Below, piece after piece: positions 1 through 7,098 of a DNA stretch of 64,000 nucleotides (positions are counted from its first letter, which is position 1; each line of letters opens with the position of its first letter). Below the pieces are notes generated by a model. It saw nothing but the letters and a program-made list of their open reading frames with translations. It was not told the origin of the DNA and did not search any database. Source of the DNA: NORP233 sp050186825 (GTDB taxonomy: Bacteria; Planctomycetota; J058). The stretch spans positions 8,577-72,576 of the forward strand of contig JBFWYD010000055.1 of the NCBI GenBank assembly GCA_050186825.1. The letters are read 5' to 3'. The position numbers and the translations under genes are program-made.

Positions 1-17
1 GCGGGGTGCGGGTCACG

Positions 18-335
18 TCAGTCCTCCTCCGGCCGCGCGCGGCGGCGGGCCCACGTCGGCCGGCGCGGGGCCGCGATCCGTCGCGCGCCCCGGCCGCTGT
101 TGTGGGCCCGGCAGGCCCACTGCAGGTTCAGGTGGTGGTTGTCGCCGCCTTCGCTGAGCGGCTGCTTGTGGTCGACCTGGAGCGGCTCGTCGGGAGGCGT
201 GACGATCCCGAGCGCGCGGCACTCGACGCAGAACCGGCCTCCCTGGCGGTCGTCGACGAGCGCGAGCACGGCCGCTGGGTAGTCGCGGGCGCTCAGGCGC
301 CGGCGGTCGCCCATGCCCCACTGGCGCGGGTTCAT
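18..335 (-). CDS. HNH endonuclease (phage-type)
   Basis: A 105-aa protein with the HNH fold signature. It has a Cys pair (CVEC), then the VDH motif followed by an Asn-rich stretch (DNHHLNLQ), then a closing WACRAHN. These supply the metal-binding and catalytic His/Asn residues of small phage HNH nucleases, which nick or cut DNA and in many phages assist terminase at packaging. It is the last gene seen in a five-gene minus-strand run, and its ATG overlaps the stop of the upstream gene by 4 nt, so it is probably translationally coupled. HNH genes often sit beside terminase genes, and the preceding genes look like Nu1-type small subunits, so the large terminase may lie just left of the window. 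Family assignment is firm; the packaging role is inferred. Confidence 0.85.
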   Translation of the reverse strand: MNPRQWGMGDRRRLSARDYPAAVLALVDDRQGGRFCVECRALGIVTPPDEPLQVDHKQPLSEGGDNHHLNLQWACRAHNSGRGARRIAAPRRPTWARRRARPEED

Positions 336-1030
336 GCCGGCTCCTCGTCGCCCGGCTGCGTCTCGGGCTCCTCGGGGACGCCGTCGGCGAGGTCGACGTT
401 CGGGTGCTCGGCCAGGTCCGCGGTCGCCTCGGCGCGCACGTGGGCCACGAGCGCGGCGCGGCGCTCGTCCGAGACGATCCCCTCGAAGGCCTCGGCGATC
501 GCGAGCGCGTCCTCGGAGGCGAGGACGAAGCGCTCGATCGCCTGGCCCTGGCCGCTCTCGAGGTGCGCCTTCGTGTTCTGCCGGGCGTCGGCGATCGAGC
601 CCTGGATCGCGCGGGCCCGGTCGGGGGTGAGCGTGCCGTTGGCGAGGAGCGCCCCGACCTCGCGGTCGAGCGCGGCGTACTCCTCGAACGTGCGGGCCTT
701 CCGGATCTTCTCGTCCAGCCCGAGGTCCTTGAGCCCGCGCTCGGCGGCCAGCTCCAGCTCGCTCCGCTTGGCCAGGGTGAGCTTCCGCGCCAGGTCGGCC
801 ATGGCCAGCGGGGCGCGCGGCGCGCTCGCCGGCGCGCCGTCACCGGCCGGCGCGGCGGCGGGGAGGGCGAGGCCGTGCTGCGCGCACCAGGCGCGGACCT
901 CGGCCTCGTTGAACAGGAGGCGCCGCTTGATCCGCGAGTGCGGGCAGCCCATGTCCACCCACCGGGTGACGGTGCGCTGATCGACGCCGAGGGCCGTCGC
1001 GAGCTGGGCGCGGGAGAGCGTGCGGCTCAT
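332..1030 (-). CDS. HTH protein, Nu1-like terminase small subunit candidate
   Basis: A 232-aa protein. The N-terminal ~55 residues form a helix-turn-helix (LGVDQRTVTRWVDMGCP) followed by a beta-wing and EVRAWCAQHG. This layout resembles lambda Nu1 and other phage terminase small subunits, which bind cos/pac DNA. The rest is helical, charged and acidic at the C-terminus, consistent with a domain that contacts a partner. It overlaps both neighbours by 4 nt. The next gene upstream (1027-1380) carries the same N-terminal domain, so the two look like tandem paralogues. MerR-like phage regulators share this fold, so a regulatory role is possible. Confidence 0.6.
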   Translation of the reverse strand: MSRTLSRAQLATALGVDQRTVTRWVDMGCPHSRIKRRLLFNEAEVRAWCAQHGLALPAAAPAGDGAPASAPRAPLAMADLARKLTLAKRSELELAAERGLKDLGLDEKIRKARTFEEYAALDREVGALLANGTLTPDRARAIQGSIADARQNTKAHLESGQGQAIERFVLASEDALAIAEAFEGIVSDERRAALVAHVRAEATADLAEHPNVDLADGVPEEPETQPGDEEPA

Positions 1031-1380
1031 GGGCGCCGCCTCCGGTCCTCGGCCAGCTTGCGGGCGAGCCGGAGCAGGTGGTGGTTGATCTCCTGCGCGC
1101 CGTCGCGGCTGATCACCCCCCGCGCCACGAGCCCCGGCAGCTCGCGCGCGATCGCCGCCACGTCCGCGGGCGTGCTCGCCGCGAGCACGCTCGAGAGGAC
1201 CGGCTTGATCGCCTCGACCTGCCGCCGCTCGAACCAGGCGCGGACCTCCTGCTCGTGGAAGAGGTCCAGGTCGTGGCGGATCCGGAAGCAGGGGCAGCCC
1301 TCACGGATCCACGGGTCGACCTCGCGCTCCGCCACGCCGAGCAGGCGGGCGAGCTCCCGCTTGTTCACGACGCGGGTCAT
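1027..1380 (-). CDS. Second Nu1-like HTH protein (paralogue of the adjacent gene)
   Basis: A 117-aa protein starting at the ATG at 1380, which overlaps the Mom-like gene stop by 4 nt. The first 55 residues (ARLLGVAEREVDPWIREGCP, then LFHEQEVRAWFERR) parallel the N-terminus of the 332-1030 product and of phage Nu1 proteins. The remainder is a short helical region that includes LPGLVARGVISRDGAQEI. The longer reading frame upstream runs into the Mom-like gene in a different frame, so I chose the ATG at 1380. Likely a DNA-binding packaging or regulatory protein of the phage-like element. Confidence 0.6.
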   Translation of the reverse strand: MTRVVNKRELARLLGVAEREVDPWIREGCPCFRIRHDLDLFHEQEVRAWFERRQVEAIKPVLSSVLAASTPADVAAIARELPGLVARGVISRDGAQEINHHLLRLARKLAEDRRRRP

Positions 1381-2060
1381 GGGCCAGCCCCCGGGGCGGG
1401 AGAAGCGGACGGGTGGGCTCGCACCACCTGACCGGGTTGGTGCCCGGTCCCCTCTGCCAGGGCGTCCGCGGATCGTGGGTAGGGCTTGCGCAGGCGCTCG
1501 ACCTGCCGGCGCATGGCCCGGTCGAGCGGCATGAGGTACCGGTGCTTCCCAGGCACCGGGATCCACACCGAGCCAGGCGGCGGCTTGGCGCGCGGGTTGT
1601 CGAAGGTGGCGCCCGTGTAGTGCCGCCGGTGGAGCTTCTTGCCCTGGTGGACCAGCATGCGCGCGGCCGCGCTCTCGCCCGTGTAGATCCAGTTCCCGGC
1701 CTGGTAGATCTTGCCGAGGTGGCCCTCGGCCGGGTCGGCGAAGCTCACGATCAGCCGCAGGTCGGGGCAGCGCCGCTTGAGCATGCGGATCGCCCGCGCG
1801 ACGACCTCGGTGACGTGGAACCCCTCATGGCGATCGAGCGCCACGCGCGCCAGCTCGCACACCTCCTGGGGCGCGAGGCCGAACATGAGGTGCTGGTTGC
1901 GGCAGGGGCGCGAGAAGATCACCGCCCCCTTGAAGACGCCGTCCCACCACACGCCCATGCGGACGGTCTTGATCGGCGGCATGGTCTCGCTGTAGTGCCA
2001 GCGCTCGACGGCGAACTTGGCCGCTGCCGACGCGCACCAGTCGACGCGCAGGCGGCTCAT
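1377..2060 (-). CDS. Mom-like DNA modification protein (adenine carbamoylmethylation family)
   Basis: A 227-aa product resembling phage Mu Mom, a GNAT-like enzyme that turns adenine into N6-carbamoylmethyladenine so that phage DNA resists host restriction. Visible family-type features are WHYSETMP near residue 20, the GVIFSRPC-like strand (GAVIFSRP), an ELARVALD helix, and the conserved block IVSFADPAEGHLGKIYQAGNW followed by IYTGES. The C-terminal ~60 residues are proline/arginine-rich. The start ATG at 2060 overlaps the stop of the ParB-like gene by 4 nt. ParB-like proteins next to Mom-like proteins recur in phages, which supports the call. Substrate and exact modification cannot be read from sequence. 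Confidence 0.72.
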   Translation of the reverse strand: MSRLRVDWCASAAAKFAVERWHYSETMPPIKTVRMGVWWDGVFKGAVIFSRPCRNQHLMFGLAPQEVCELARVALDRHEGFHVTEVVARAIRMLKRRCPDLRLIVSFADPAEGHLGKIYQAGNWIYTGESAAARMLVHQGKKLHRRHYTGATFDNPRAKPPPGSVWIPVPGKHRYLMPLDRAMRRQVERLRKPYPRSADALAEGTGHQPGQVVRAHPSASPAPGAGP

Positions 2061-2623
2061 GGCTCGCCTCGCTTCGGGGGCTGCCTGATGTCGAGACCGC
2101 AGTGCGGACACAACTTCGGGGCGAGCTTGTCCAGGTCGTGCTGGTCCTCCTCCGACGTCGGCTCGAAGGCGGGCACAGACTCGATGAGCTGCTTGAGCTC
2201 GGCGTCGCTCCAGCCGAGCGCGTCGAGGTCGACCTCCTCGTCCTTGAGCTCGGCGAGCAGGCGGCCCAGGGCCTCCTCGTCCCAGGCCGCCAGCTCGGCG
2301 GAGCGGTTGTCGGCGATCGCGTAGCCCGTCGCGGTGATCGGGTCGTCGTCCACGAGGACGACGGCGACATGGGTCCAGCCGAGGCGCTTGGCCGCCTCGA
2401 GCGTGCCGTTGCCGGCCTCCACGACCATGCCCTCGCGGCGGACGACGAGCGGCTTGCGCTGCCCGTAGACGCGCAGGCTGGCCTCGATCGCAGCGAGGTT
2501 CCGGTCCGGATGCAGCCGGGCGTTCGCGGGGTCCGCGTTCAGCTCGGCGACCGCGACCGCGAGCGGCCGGAGCTGGGCGGCGATGTGGTCGAGGTGCGCG
2601 TGGTTCTCGTGCTTCCGGGCCAT
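2057..2623 (-). CDS. ParB/sulfiredoxin-like domain protein, partner of the Mom-like protein
   Basis: A 188-aa protein with a ParB N-terminal-like (ParBc) domain at about residues 20-120: NPRNARLH-like (NADPANARLHPD), IEASLRVYGQRKPLVV, then VEAGNGTLEAAKRLGW and VVLVDDD. These are the NTP-binding/nuclease-type motifs of the fold. The NRSAEL stretch and the WDEEAL..DLDALGWSDAEL helices are typical of phage ParB-like proteins found beside DNA methylases or Mom. The C-terminus has CPHCGLDI, half of a possible zinc site. It is the first gene of the five-gene 4-nt-overlap operon. Likely role: guiding or supporting DNA modification, or a nuclease; true chromosome partition is unlikely. Confidence 0.7.
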   Translation of the reverse strand: MARKHENHAHLDHIAAQLRPLAVAVAELNADPANARLHPDRNLAAIEASLRVYGQRKPLVVRREGMVVEAGNGTLEAAKRLGWTHVAVVLVDDDPITATGYAIADNRSAELAAWDEEALGRLLAELKDEEVDLDALGWSDAELKQLIESVPAFEPTSEEDQHDLDKLAPKLCPHCGLDIRQPPKRGEP

Positions 2624-2739
2624 GCCGCCAACGTGCGTACACGTGGGACATGAGGGCTCTGCGATCGGCGGAGCGTTGTCGCTTCAACGCGACTGGAAGA
2701 GGACGGCGCGAGGCGAAGCGTCGGTCAGTCGAGGCAGGC

Positions 2740-3357
2740 TCACCCGGTGAACCAGGCGGCCTCGGGCAGCACGCGCCAGGGACCCTGGGTCGAGCGGATG
2801 CCGAGCTCGATCGTCAACGCCACTCGTTTCGCTCGCCGGCCAGCAAGCCGTCGGGTTCCGCCGGGGGTCCAGGCCCACAGCACGAGCCGGCCTCCCGCCG
2901 CGGGGAGCGCACACCACCCCTTCTCCAGCAGTAGCCGTCGCCGCCGCTCGGGCACTCGTGTAGCTCGCGGGCGTCGTAGCGGCGAGGAGGAGCCAGGTCA
3001 TGTTCTGCCGGAGCTGACCGTCGCGTCGCCGGGGGAACGCCTGGAACACCGCAACCACGTCCAGTCCCGCCAGGTCGCGCTCGATGAGAGCCGCGACCTC
3101 CGCCTTCTGGACCCGCTTCCCTCGCGCGTCGACAAGGGCCGGTAGGCGCCTGGGCCGAAGGCGTAGCACGATGCCAAGCAGGGCAGCGGCTCGGACCCGA
3201 TCGCCCGTGCGCTGGGCCGCCTGCGCCAGGCGCAGGCGCAGCTCCTGGTCCCCTGGGGACCGAGCCAGGGCCCGCTCCAGCTCCAGCTCGCGCAACACCT
3301 GGTCAGACACAGGGTCTCCGAGGAGGGAAACGGAGAAGATGGCGCATCCTTCCATCG
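2740..3357 (-). pseudogene. Degenerate or frameshifted gene with a TPR-like N-terminus
   Basis: From an ATG near 3357 one frame reads a plausible helical-repeat segment (QVLRELELERAL, LRLAQAAQRTGDRVRAAALLGIVL) and an ALIERDLAGLDVVAVFQAF strand, then loses protein character near 2985. A second frame over 2740-2955 reads convincingly as a C-terminus (EKGWCALP, RLVLWAWTPGG, PEAAWFTG, stop). Frame a and frame c together resemble one protein split by one or two indels. I do not recognise the family. An alternative is a genuine 326-aa ORF (2684-3664), but its upstream third translates the DNA repeats at 3510-3638. Confidence 0.4.
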
Positions 3358-3382
3358 CGTGCCGGGGGCTACACTCCGACCC

Positions 3383-3486
3383 GAGGACATCCAGAGGACA
3401 TGATGCGGATGTCCTCATCATGTCCTGGATGCTCCAACTCGTACGGTTCCAGCGCGTTGACTGGGGGATGAGGACATTGAGGACAT
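3383..3486. repeat. Cluster of five GAGGACAT octamers
   Basis: GAGGACAT occurs at 3383-3390, 3394-3401, 3470-3477 and 3479-3486, and inverted (ATGTCCTC) at 3409-3416. In addition GGACATGATG (3396-3405) pairs with CATCATGTCC (3416-3425) as a 10-bp stem. The cluster lies between the degenerate minus-strand gene and istA. It could be a protein-binding array, such as an operator or transposase-binding sites at an IS21-type end. Confidence 0.6.
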
Positions 3487-3509
3487 CGACGCGAATTCCT
3501 GGGAAACGG

Positions 3510-3638
3510 GGGTCCTGCACGCGCGGAGGCCCTGCGCAGCGGTGGGCCGGCGCCCCTCCCTGGAAACTGGCGGAACGCTTCGCGGTTGAGTCGGGTCCTG
3601 CACGCGCGGAGGCCCTGCGCAGCGGTGGGCCGGCGCCC
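3510..3638. repeat. Two perfect 46-bp direct repeats
   Basis: The 46-bp segments 3510-3555 and 3593-3638 are identical and lie 83 bp apart. Both begin GGGTCCTGCACGCGCGGAGG. A smaller direct repeat (CATCCGATTGCCCGGCTCCTG-like) occurs at about 3775 and 3800, still upstream of istA. No gene is supported in 3358-3862 beyond these repeats and the octamer cluster. Likely insertion-sequence end sequence or recombination debris. Confidence 0.7.
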
Positions 3639-3862
3639 TGTAGCGGGACCGCCTCCGGACGCACGTGCGCGGGGTCGGCGCCGTGCGCGCCGCTCGGCGA
3701 GCCAGTCGGCGCGAACGTGTGCGCCGTGGTCGAGTTGAACCTGCCGGTTCGCCGGGACGGCGCGCGGCGGGTGCATCCGATTGCCCGGCTCCTGCCCGCA
3801 TCCGATTGCCCGGCTCCTGGTCATCGCACCCCGCTGGCGACGCGGCACGAAGGGAGCCGCAT

Positions 3863-5398
3863 GTGACACGGCCACGGGTCGAGACGGGCCGCCTGCGGGA
3901 GCTGGTCCGCCTGCACCGCACCGGCGCGAGCGCGCGCGAGGTCGTGCGCCTCCTGCGCATGGGCCCGAACGTGGAGCGGCGCTACCGGGGCGTCCTGGCC
4001 GGCGCGGGGCTGCTGTCGGGACCGGTCGATAACCTCCCAGCGCTGGACGAGATCGCGGCGGCCGTGCGGGCCGCCTTGCCTGCCCCACCGAGCCCGCCTG
4101 CACCCGTCAACGCATGGAGGCCGCGCATCGAGGAGCTGCTGGACAAGGGCCTCTCCGCGCGGGCCACCTTCGAGCGGCTGCGCACCGAGCCGCACGCCGA
4201 GCTGGGCCTGTTCGGCGGCAGCTACTCGGGCGTGCGGCGCGCGCGCCAGCGCGTCGCGCATCAGCGCGGAGCGCAACAGGAGGACGTCGTCATCGCGCTA
4301 CCGACCCAAGCCGGGCTCGAAGCACAGGTCGACTTCGGCTACGCGGGTCGGTTCTACGACCCTGAGCGCGGCGTCCTGCGACGGGCATGGGTCTTCGTCA
4401 TGCTGATGTGCCACAGCCGGATGATGTTCGTGAAGCTGGTCTTCGACCAGAAGGTCGAGACCTGGCTCTCGCTCCACGAGCAGGCGTTCCGCGCGCTTGG
4501 CCTCCCGGCCGTGGTCGTGCCCGACAACACGCGCAGGGCGGTCCTCCGCGCGGCGTTCGGGGTCGCCGGGCCCACCGAGCTGGAGCGCAGCTACCGGGAG
4601 CTCGCCGAACGGCTCGGCTTCAAGATCGACCCCGCTCCGCCCGGTGACCCGCGCAAGCGGGGGAAGGTCGAGGCGACGATCAAGTACGTCCTGGCCAGCG
4701 GGCTCAAGGGCCGCGAGGGCACCCCGATCGACGAGGCTGACGCCGCGCTCCAGCGGTGGAACCGGGAGGTCGCAGGCAAGCGCGTCCATGGGACCACGGG
4801 CCTCCGTCCGGTCGACGTGTTCGAAGCCGAAGAGCGCACCGCGCTCCGGCCCATGCCTGCCGCGCCCGTCGAGCTGGCGGTCTGGAAGCGCGCCCGGGTC
4901 CACCCCGACTGCCACGTGACCTGCCGCGGCCGGCTGTTCTCCGTCCCGTGGCAGCTCGTGCACGAGGCGGTGTGGGTCCGCGCCTGCGGGAAGTCCATCG
5001 AGGTGTTCCACGCTGATCGCCGGGTGGCATCGCACGAGGATCGCGGTCTCCTCCGTACGACGCTCGAGCAGCACCTGCCGCAGGACCGCCGCGACCTGCG
5101 CCATCGGGCGCAGGCCTTCTGGGAGGTGCGCGCCGCGCGGATCGGGCCCGCGGCGTTCACGCTCGTCCGCGAGGTCTTCGCCTGCGACCAGGTCCTGAGC
5201 CAGCTCCGGCAGGTCCAGGCCATCGTCCGCCACCTCGAGCGGCACCCGCCGGAGCGCGCCGAGGCGGCGAGCCGCCTCGCGCTGGCCGGGACGGACCGCT
5301 CCTACGGCGTCGTGAAGGACATCCTCATCGCCGCGCTCGATGTCGGCGCGGCCGCCCCGGGAACAGCCATTGGTTCGTTGACGGAGGTCTGCGCATGA
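3863..5398 (+). CDS. istA: IS21-family transposase IstA
   Basis: A 511-aa protein from the GTG at 3863, which has GGGAG about 8 nt upstream; the reading frame extends further 5' but is not protein-like. The N-terminus is an HTH (LHRTGASAREVVRLLRMG), followed by the rve/DDE core. The expected triad is visible: D157 in QVDFGY, D221 in VPDNTRRAV and E270 in KRGKVEATIKYV. The C-terminal Mu-type beta-barrel region (HVTCRGRLFSVPWQLV) follows. IS21 elements need the AAA+ helper IstB, but no istB follows here: the ATG of an unrelated 103-aa ORF overlaps the istA stop. The element is therefore probably non-autonomous, truncated, or a variant with a different partner. Confidence 0.88.
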   Translation: MTRPRVETGRLRELVRLHRTGASAREVVRLLRMGPNVERRYRGVLAGAGLLSGPVDNLPALDEIAAAVRAALPAPPSPPAPVNAWRPRIEELLDKGLSARATFERLRTEPHAELGLFGGSYSGVRRARQRVAHQRGAQQEDVVIALPTQAGLEAQVDFGYAGRFYDPERGVLRRAWVFVMLMCHSRMMFVKLVFDQKVETWLSLHEQAFRALGLPAVVVPDNTRRAVLRAAFGVAGPTELERSYRELAERLGFKIDPAPPGDPRKRGKVEATIKYVLASGLKGREGTPIDEADAALQRWNREVAGKRVHGTTGLRPVDVFEAEERTALRPMPAAPVELAVWKRARVHPDCHVTCRGRLFSVPWQLVHEAVWVRACGKSIEVFHADRRVASHEDRGLLRTTLEQHLPQDRRDLRHRAQAFWEVRAARIGPAAFTLVREVFACDQVLSQLRQVQAIVRHLERHPPERAEAASRLALAGTDRSYGVVKDILIAALDVGAAAPGTAIGSLTEVCA

Positions 5399-5706
5399 AG
5401 CCACGGCGGCGCCGTTCCCGCGCGCGATTGCTGAAGATGGTCGAGCGCATGTTCATGCGAGAGGTCCGTTCGTTCGACGGCGGCTACCGCGTCGCGTTCC
5501 GCGTCGAGGGCCGCCCGCCGGACCGGAGCGTCTTCGCCTTGGCGCGGCTCGACGGCTGCTCGTCGCTCGCGGTGGCCCGCGTCTACGAGACGGACCTCGA
5601 CAACGACCGGGAGCACGCGCTCCGGCTGGTGTACGTGCTGCAGGACGACCTGCTCCTGCTGCTCGACGCGCTGCAGCCGCGTCGTCCGATCCCGAACATG
5701 AACTGA
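5395..5706 (+). CDS. Small unknown protein coupled to istA
   Basis: A 103-aa product whose ATG (5395) overlaps the istA stop (ATGA). The first ~20 residues are Arg/Lys-rich; then come a beta-rich middle (GGYRVAFRVEGRPPDRSVFALARL) and an acidic helical tail (ALRLVYVLQDDLLLLLDAL). I do not recognise it, and it has no Walker motifs, so it is not IstB. It occupies the place where istB is expected, so it is either cargo or a fortuitous downstream gene translated by coupling. Confidence 0.5.
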   Translation: MKPRRRRSRARLLKMVERMFMREVRSFDGGYRVAFRVEGRPPDRSVFALARLDGCSSLAVARVYETDLDNDREHALRLVYVLQDDLLLLLDALQPRRPIPNMN

Positions 5707-5807
5707 ACGAAGCGCCGTTGACGCGAAGGCGTCCCCGTGCAGCCTCTCTGCCTCGCAGGTGGGTTCCTGCGGGTAGAGAAGGCGGCTGACGCCGCGAGGA
5801 GGCGCAA

Positions 5808-6392
5808 ATGGCTGGCTCCGACGACAGCACCGTCGATCCGAAGGCCTGGATCGGGTGCATTCACTGCTACGTGGGCGGGCGGCTCCATGGCCGCTGGTTC
5901 GACGTGGGGTCTGACCCCGACGACCTCCACCACGAGGTCATGCGCTACTTCGCCGAGGGCTGCGAGACCTGCGGCGAGTACGAGCCCGAATGCCCCGAGT
6001 GCCGGGCCTTCGCCGCGCCCTTCCCGTGCGGCGGCGAGGAGCTGGCGGTCCATGACCACGAGGGGCTGGGCGATGTCGGCGAGGCGTACGACCTCCCGCG
6101 CCTGTGCGCGATCGCCGCGCTCGTGGAGGAGTTCGAGGATCGGCCGGTGATCGAGTACCTCGCGCGGGTCGACGGCGACCTCGAGCGCGCGCACGAGGGC
6201 CTCCGTGAGGACTACGCCGGGCGGTGGGACAGCCTGGCCGAGTGGGCCGAGTGCTGGGCCGAGGACGCGGGTCTCGGGCTCGAGCAGCTCTGGCCCTACG
6301 TCGACTGGGAGAGGGTGGCCCGCGACTGGGTGCTCAACGGCGACGTCGAGGCCGTGGACGTGGGCGGGGCCGTCCACGTCTTCCAGCGTTGA
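5808..6392 (+). CDS. ardA: ArdA-type antirestriction protein
   Basis: A 194-aa acidic protein with the ArdA pattern: YVGGRLHGRWFD near the N-terminus, VHDHEGLG mid-protein, and FED...IEYLA. The C-terminal antirestriction region has YAGRWDSLAEWAECWAED followed by LWPYVDWERVARDWVLNGD and the closing VHVF. ArdA proteins mimic B-form DNA and block type I restriction enzymes, protecting incoming mobile DNA. A strong ribosome site (GAGGAGG) precedes the ATG. The protein is slightly longer than the usual ~165 aa because of an internal Cys-rich stretch (CETCGEYEPECPEC) that could bind zinc and is atypical. It fits the mobile-element setting together with the Mom-like gene. Confidence 0.92.
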   Translation: MAGSDDSTVDPKAWIGCIHCYVGGRLHGRWFDVGSDPDDLHHEVMRYFAEGCETCGEYEPECPECRAFAAPFPCGGEELAVHDHEGLGDVGEAYDLPRLCAIAALVEEFEDRPVIEYLARVDGDLERAHEGLREDYAGRWDSLAEWAECWAEDAGLGLEQLWPYVDWERVARDWVLNGDVEAVDVGGAVHVFQR

Positions 6393-6402
6393 GGCGAGGG
6401 CG

Positions 6403-7011
6403 TCAGGAGCCGGCCGCTGGCTGAACCTCGGGCCGGTGCGCGACGAAGGCGTCGAGCGCGTGACCCCAGCGACGTACAGGGAGGGCGCGGAACCGGCCCT
6501 CCGGCGCGTCGACGCACACCGGCATGAACCAGCCGCCGCTCCCGATGAGCTCGGTCGTGAACAAGGCCAGCCGGCCCGCGCGCTGATGCGCCGCCACGGC
6601 GTTGCAGGCCGCGCGGTTCGAGAACTCGAACAGGGCGATCCTCCGCGCCCGCGGGAGCCAGAGCAGGAACTCCGCGCCGACCCGAGCGCTCCGCTCGGCG
6701 GACCTCCTGCGCTGCTGCGCCTCGAGCGCGATGGCCGCGAAGGTGGGCGAGGCGGGGTCGAAGCTCTCGGCGTGGAGCGTCCGGCGGAGCAAGACGAGCG
6801 CGTGCGGGCGCCAGGGTCCGACGAAGGCCACGAACGACTTGCCCAGGTTGCGGTCGCCGAGGAGGAAGTCGCGCGGCTCGGCGCGCCCCGCCTGCACGGC
6901 GTCCGAGAGGCCGTACTGCAGGACCACCCGCGGCAGGTCCAGCCCTCCGCTCCGCGTCACGAGCCGGTCGAGCGACCGCGCGCTGGGCCTCCGGTTCCTC
7001 ATGATCGCCAC
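6403..7011 (-). CDS. Unknown element-encoded protein
   Basis: A 202-aa soluble protein of alternating strands and helices (RVVLQYGLSDAV, DFLLGDRNLGKSFVAFVGPW, EFLLWLPRARRIALFEFSNRAACNAVAAH). I do not recognise the family. It converges on ardA, whose stop lies 10 bp away. The 32-bp palindrome at 7055-7086 sits just upstream of its ATG and could be its operator. No signal peptide, membrane segment or clear catalytic motif is visible. Confidence 0.6.
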   Translation of the reverse strand: MAIMRNRRPSARSLDRLVTRSGGLDLPRVVLQYGLSDAVQAGRAEPRDFLLGDRNLGKSFVAFVGPWRPHALVLLRRTLHAESFDPASPTFAAIALEAQQRRRSAERSARVGAEFLLWLPRARRIALFEFSNRAACNAVAAHQRAGRLALFTTELIGSGGWFMPVCVDAPEGRFRALPVRRWGHALDAFVAHRPEVQPAAGS

Positions 7012-7054
7012 GATGCGGAGACCAGGGACGGCGCACGCGACCTGGGGCGGGGCT

Positions 7055-7086
7055 CGTTCAACTGAGTACCGGTACTCAGTTGAACG
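7055..7086. promoter_or_regulatory. 32-bp perfect palindrome, operator or ParB-type site candidate
   Basis: A perfect, loop-free inverted repeat whose right half reads GGTACTCAGTTGAACG. It lies between the stop of the ParB-like gene (7099) and the start of the 6403-7011 gene, both on the minus strand. It is clearly less GC-rich than its surroundings. With no loop and no T-tract it is a poor intrinsic terminator and fits a dimeric DNA-binding protein better; the adjacent ParB-like HTH protein is the obvious candidate. Confidence 0.75.
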
Positions 7087-7098
7087 GACTTTCGCGAC

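Noticed and set aside
3510..3638. Possible CRISPR from the 46-bp direct repeats
   Set aside because: Only two copies, no further spacers and no cas genes.
2684..3664. Single 326-aa gene on the minus strand
   Set aside because: Its N-terminal third translates the 46-bp repeats and its C-terminal third loses protein character, so a broken gene fits better.
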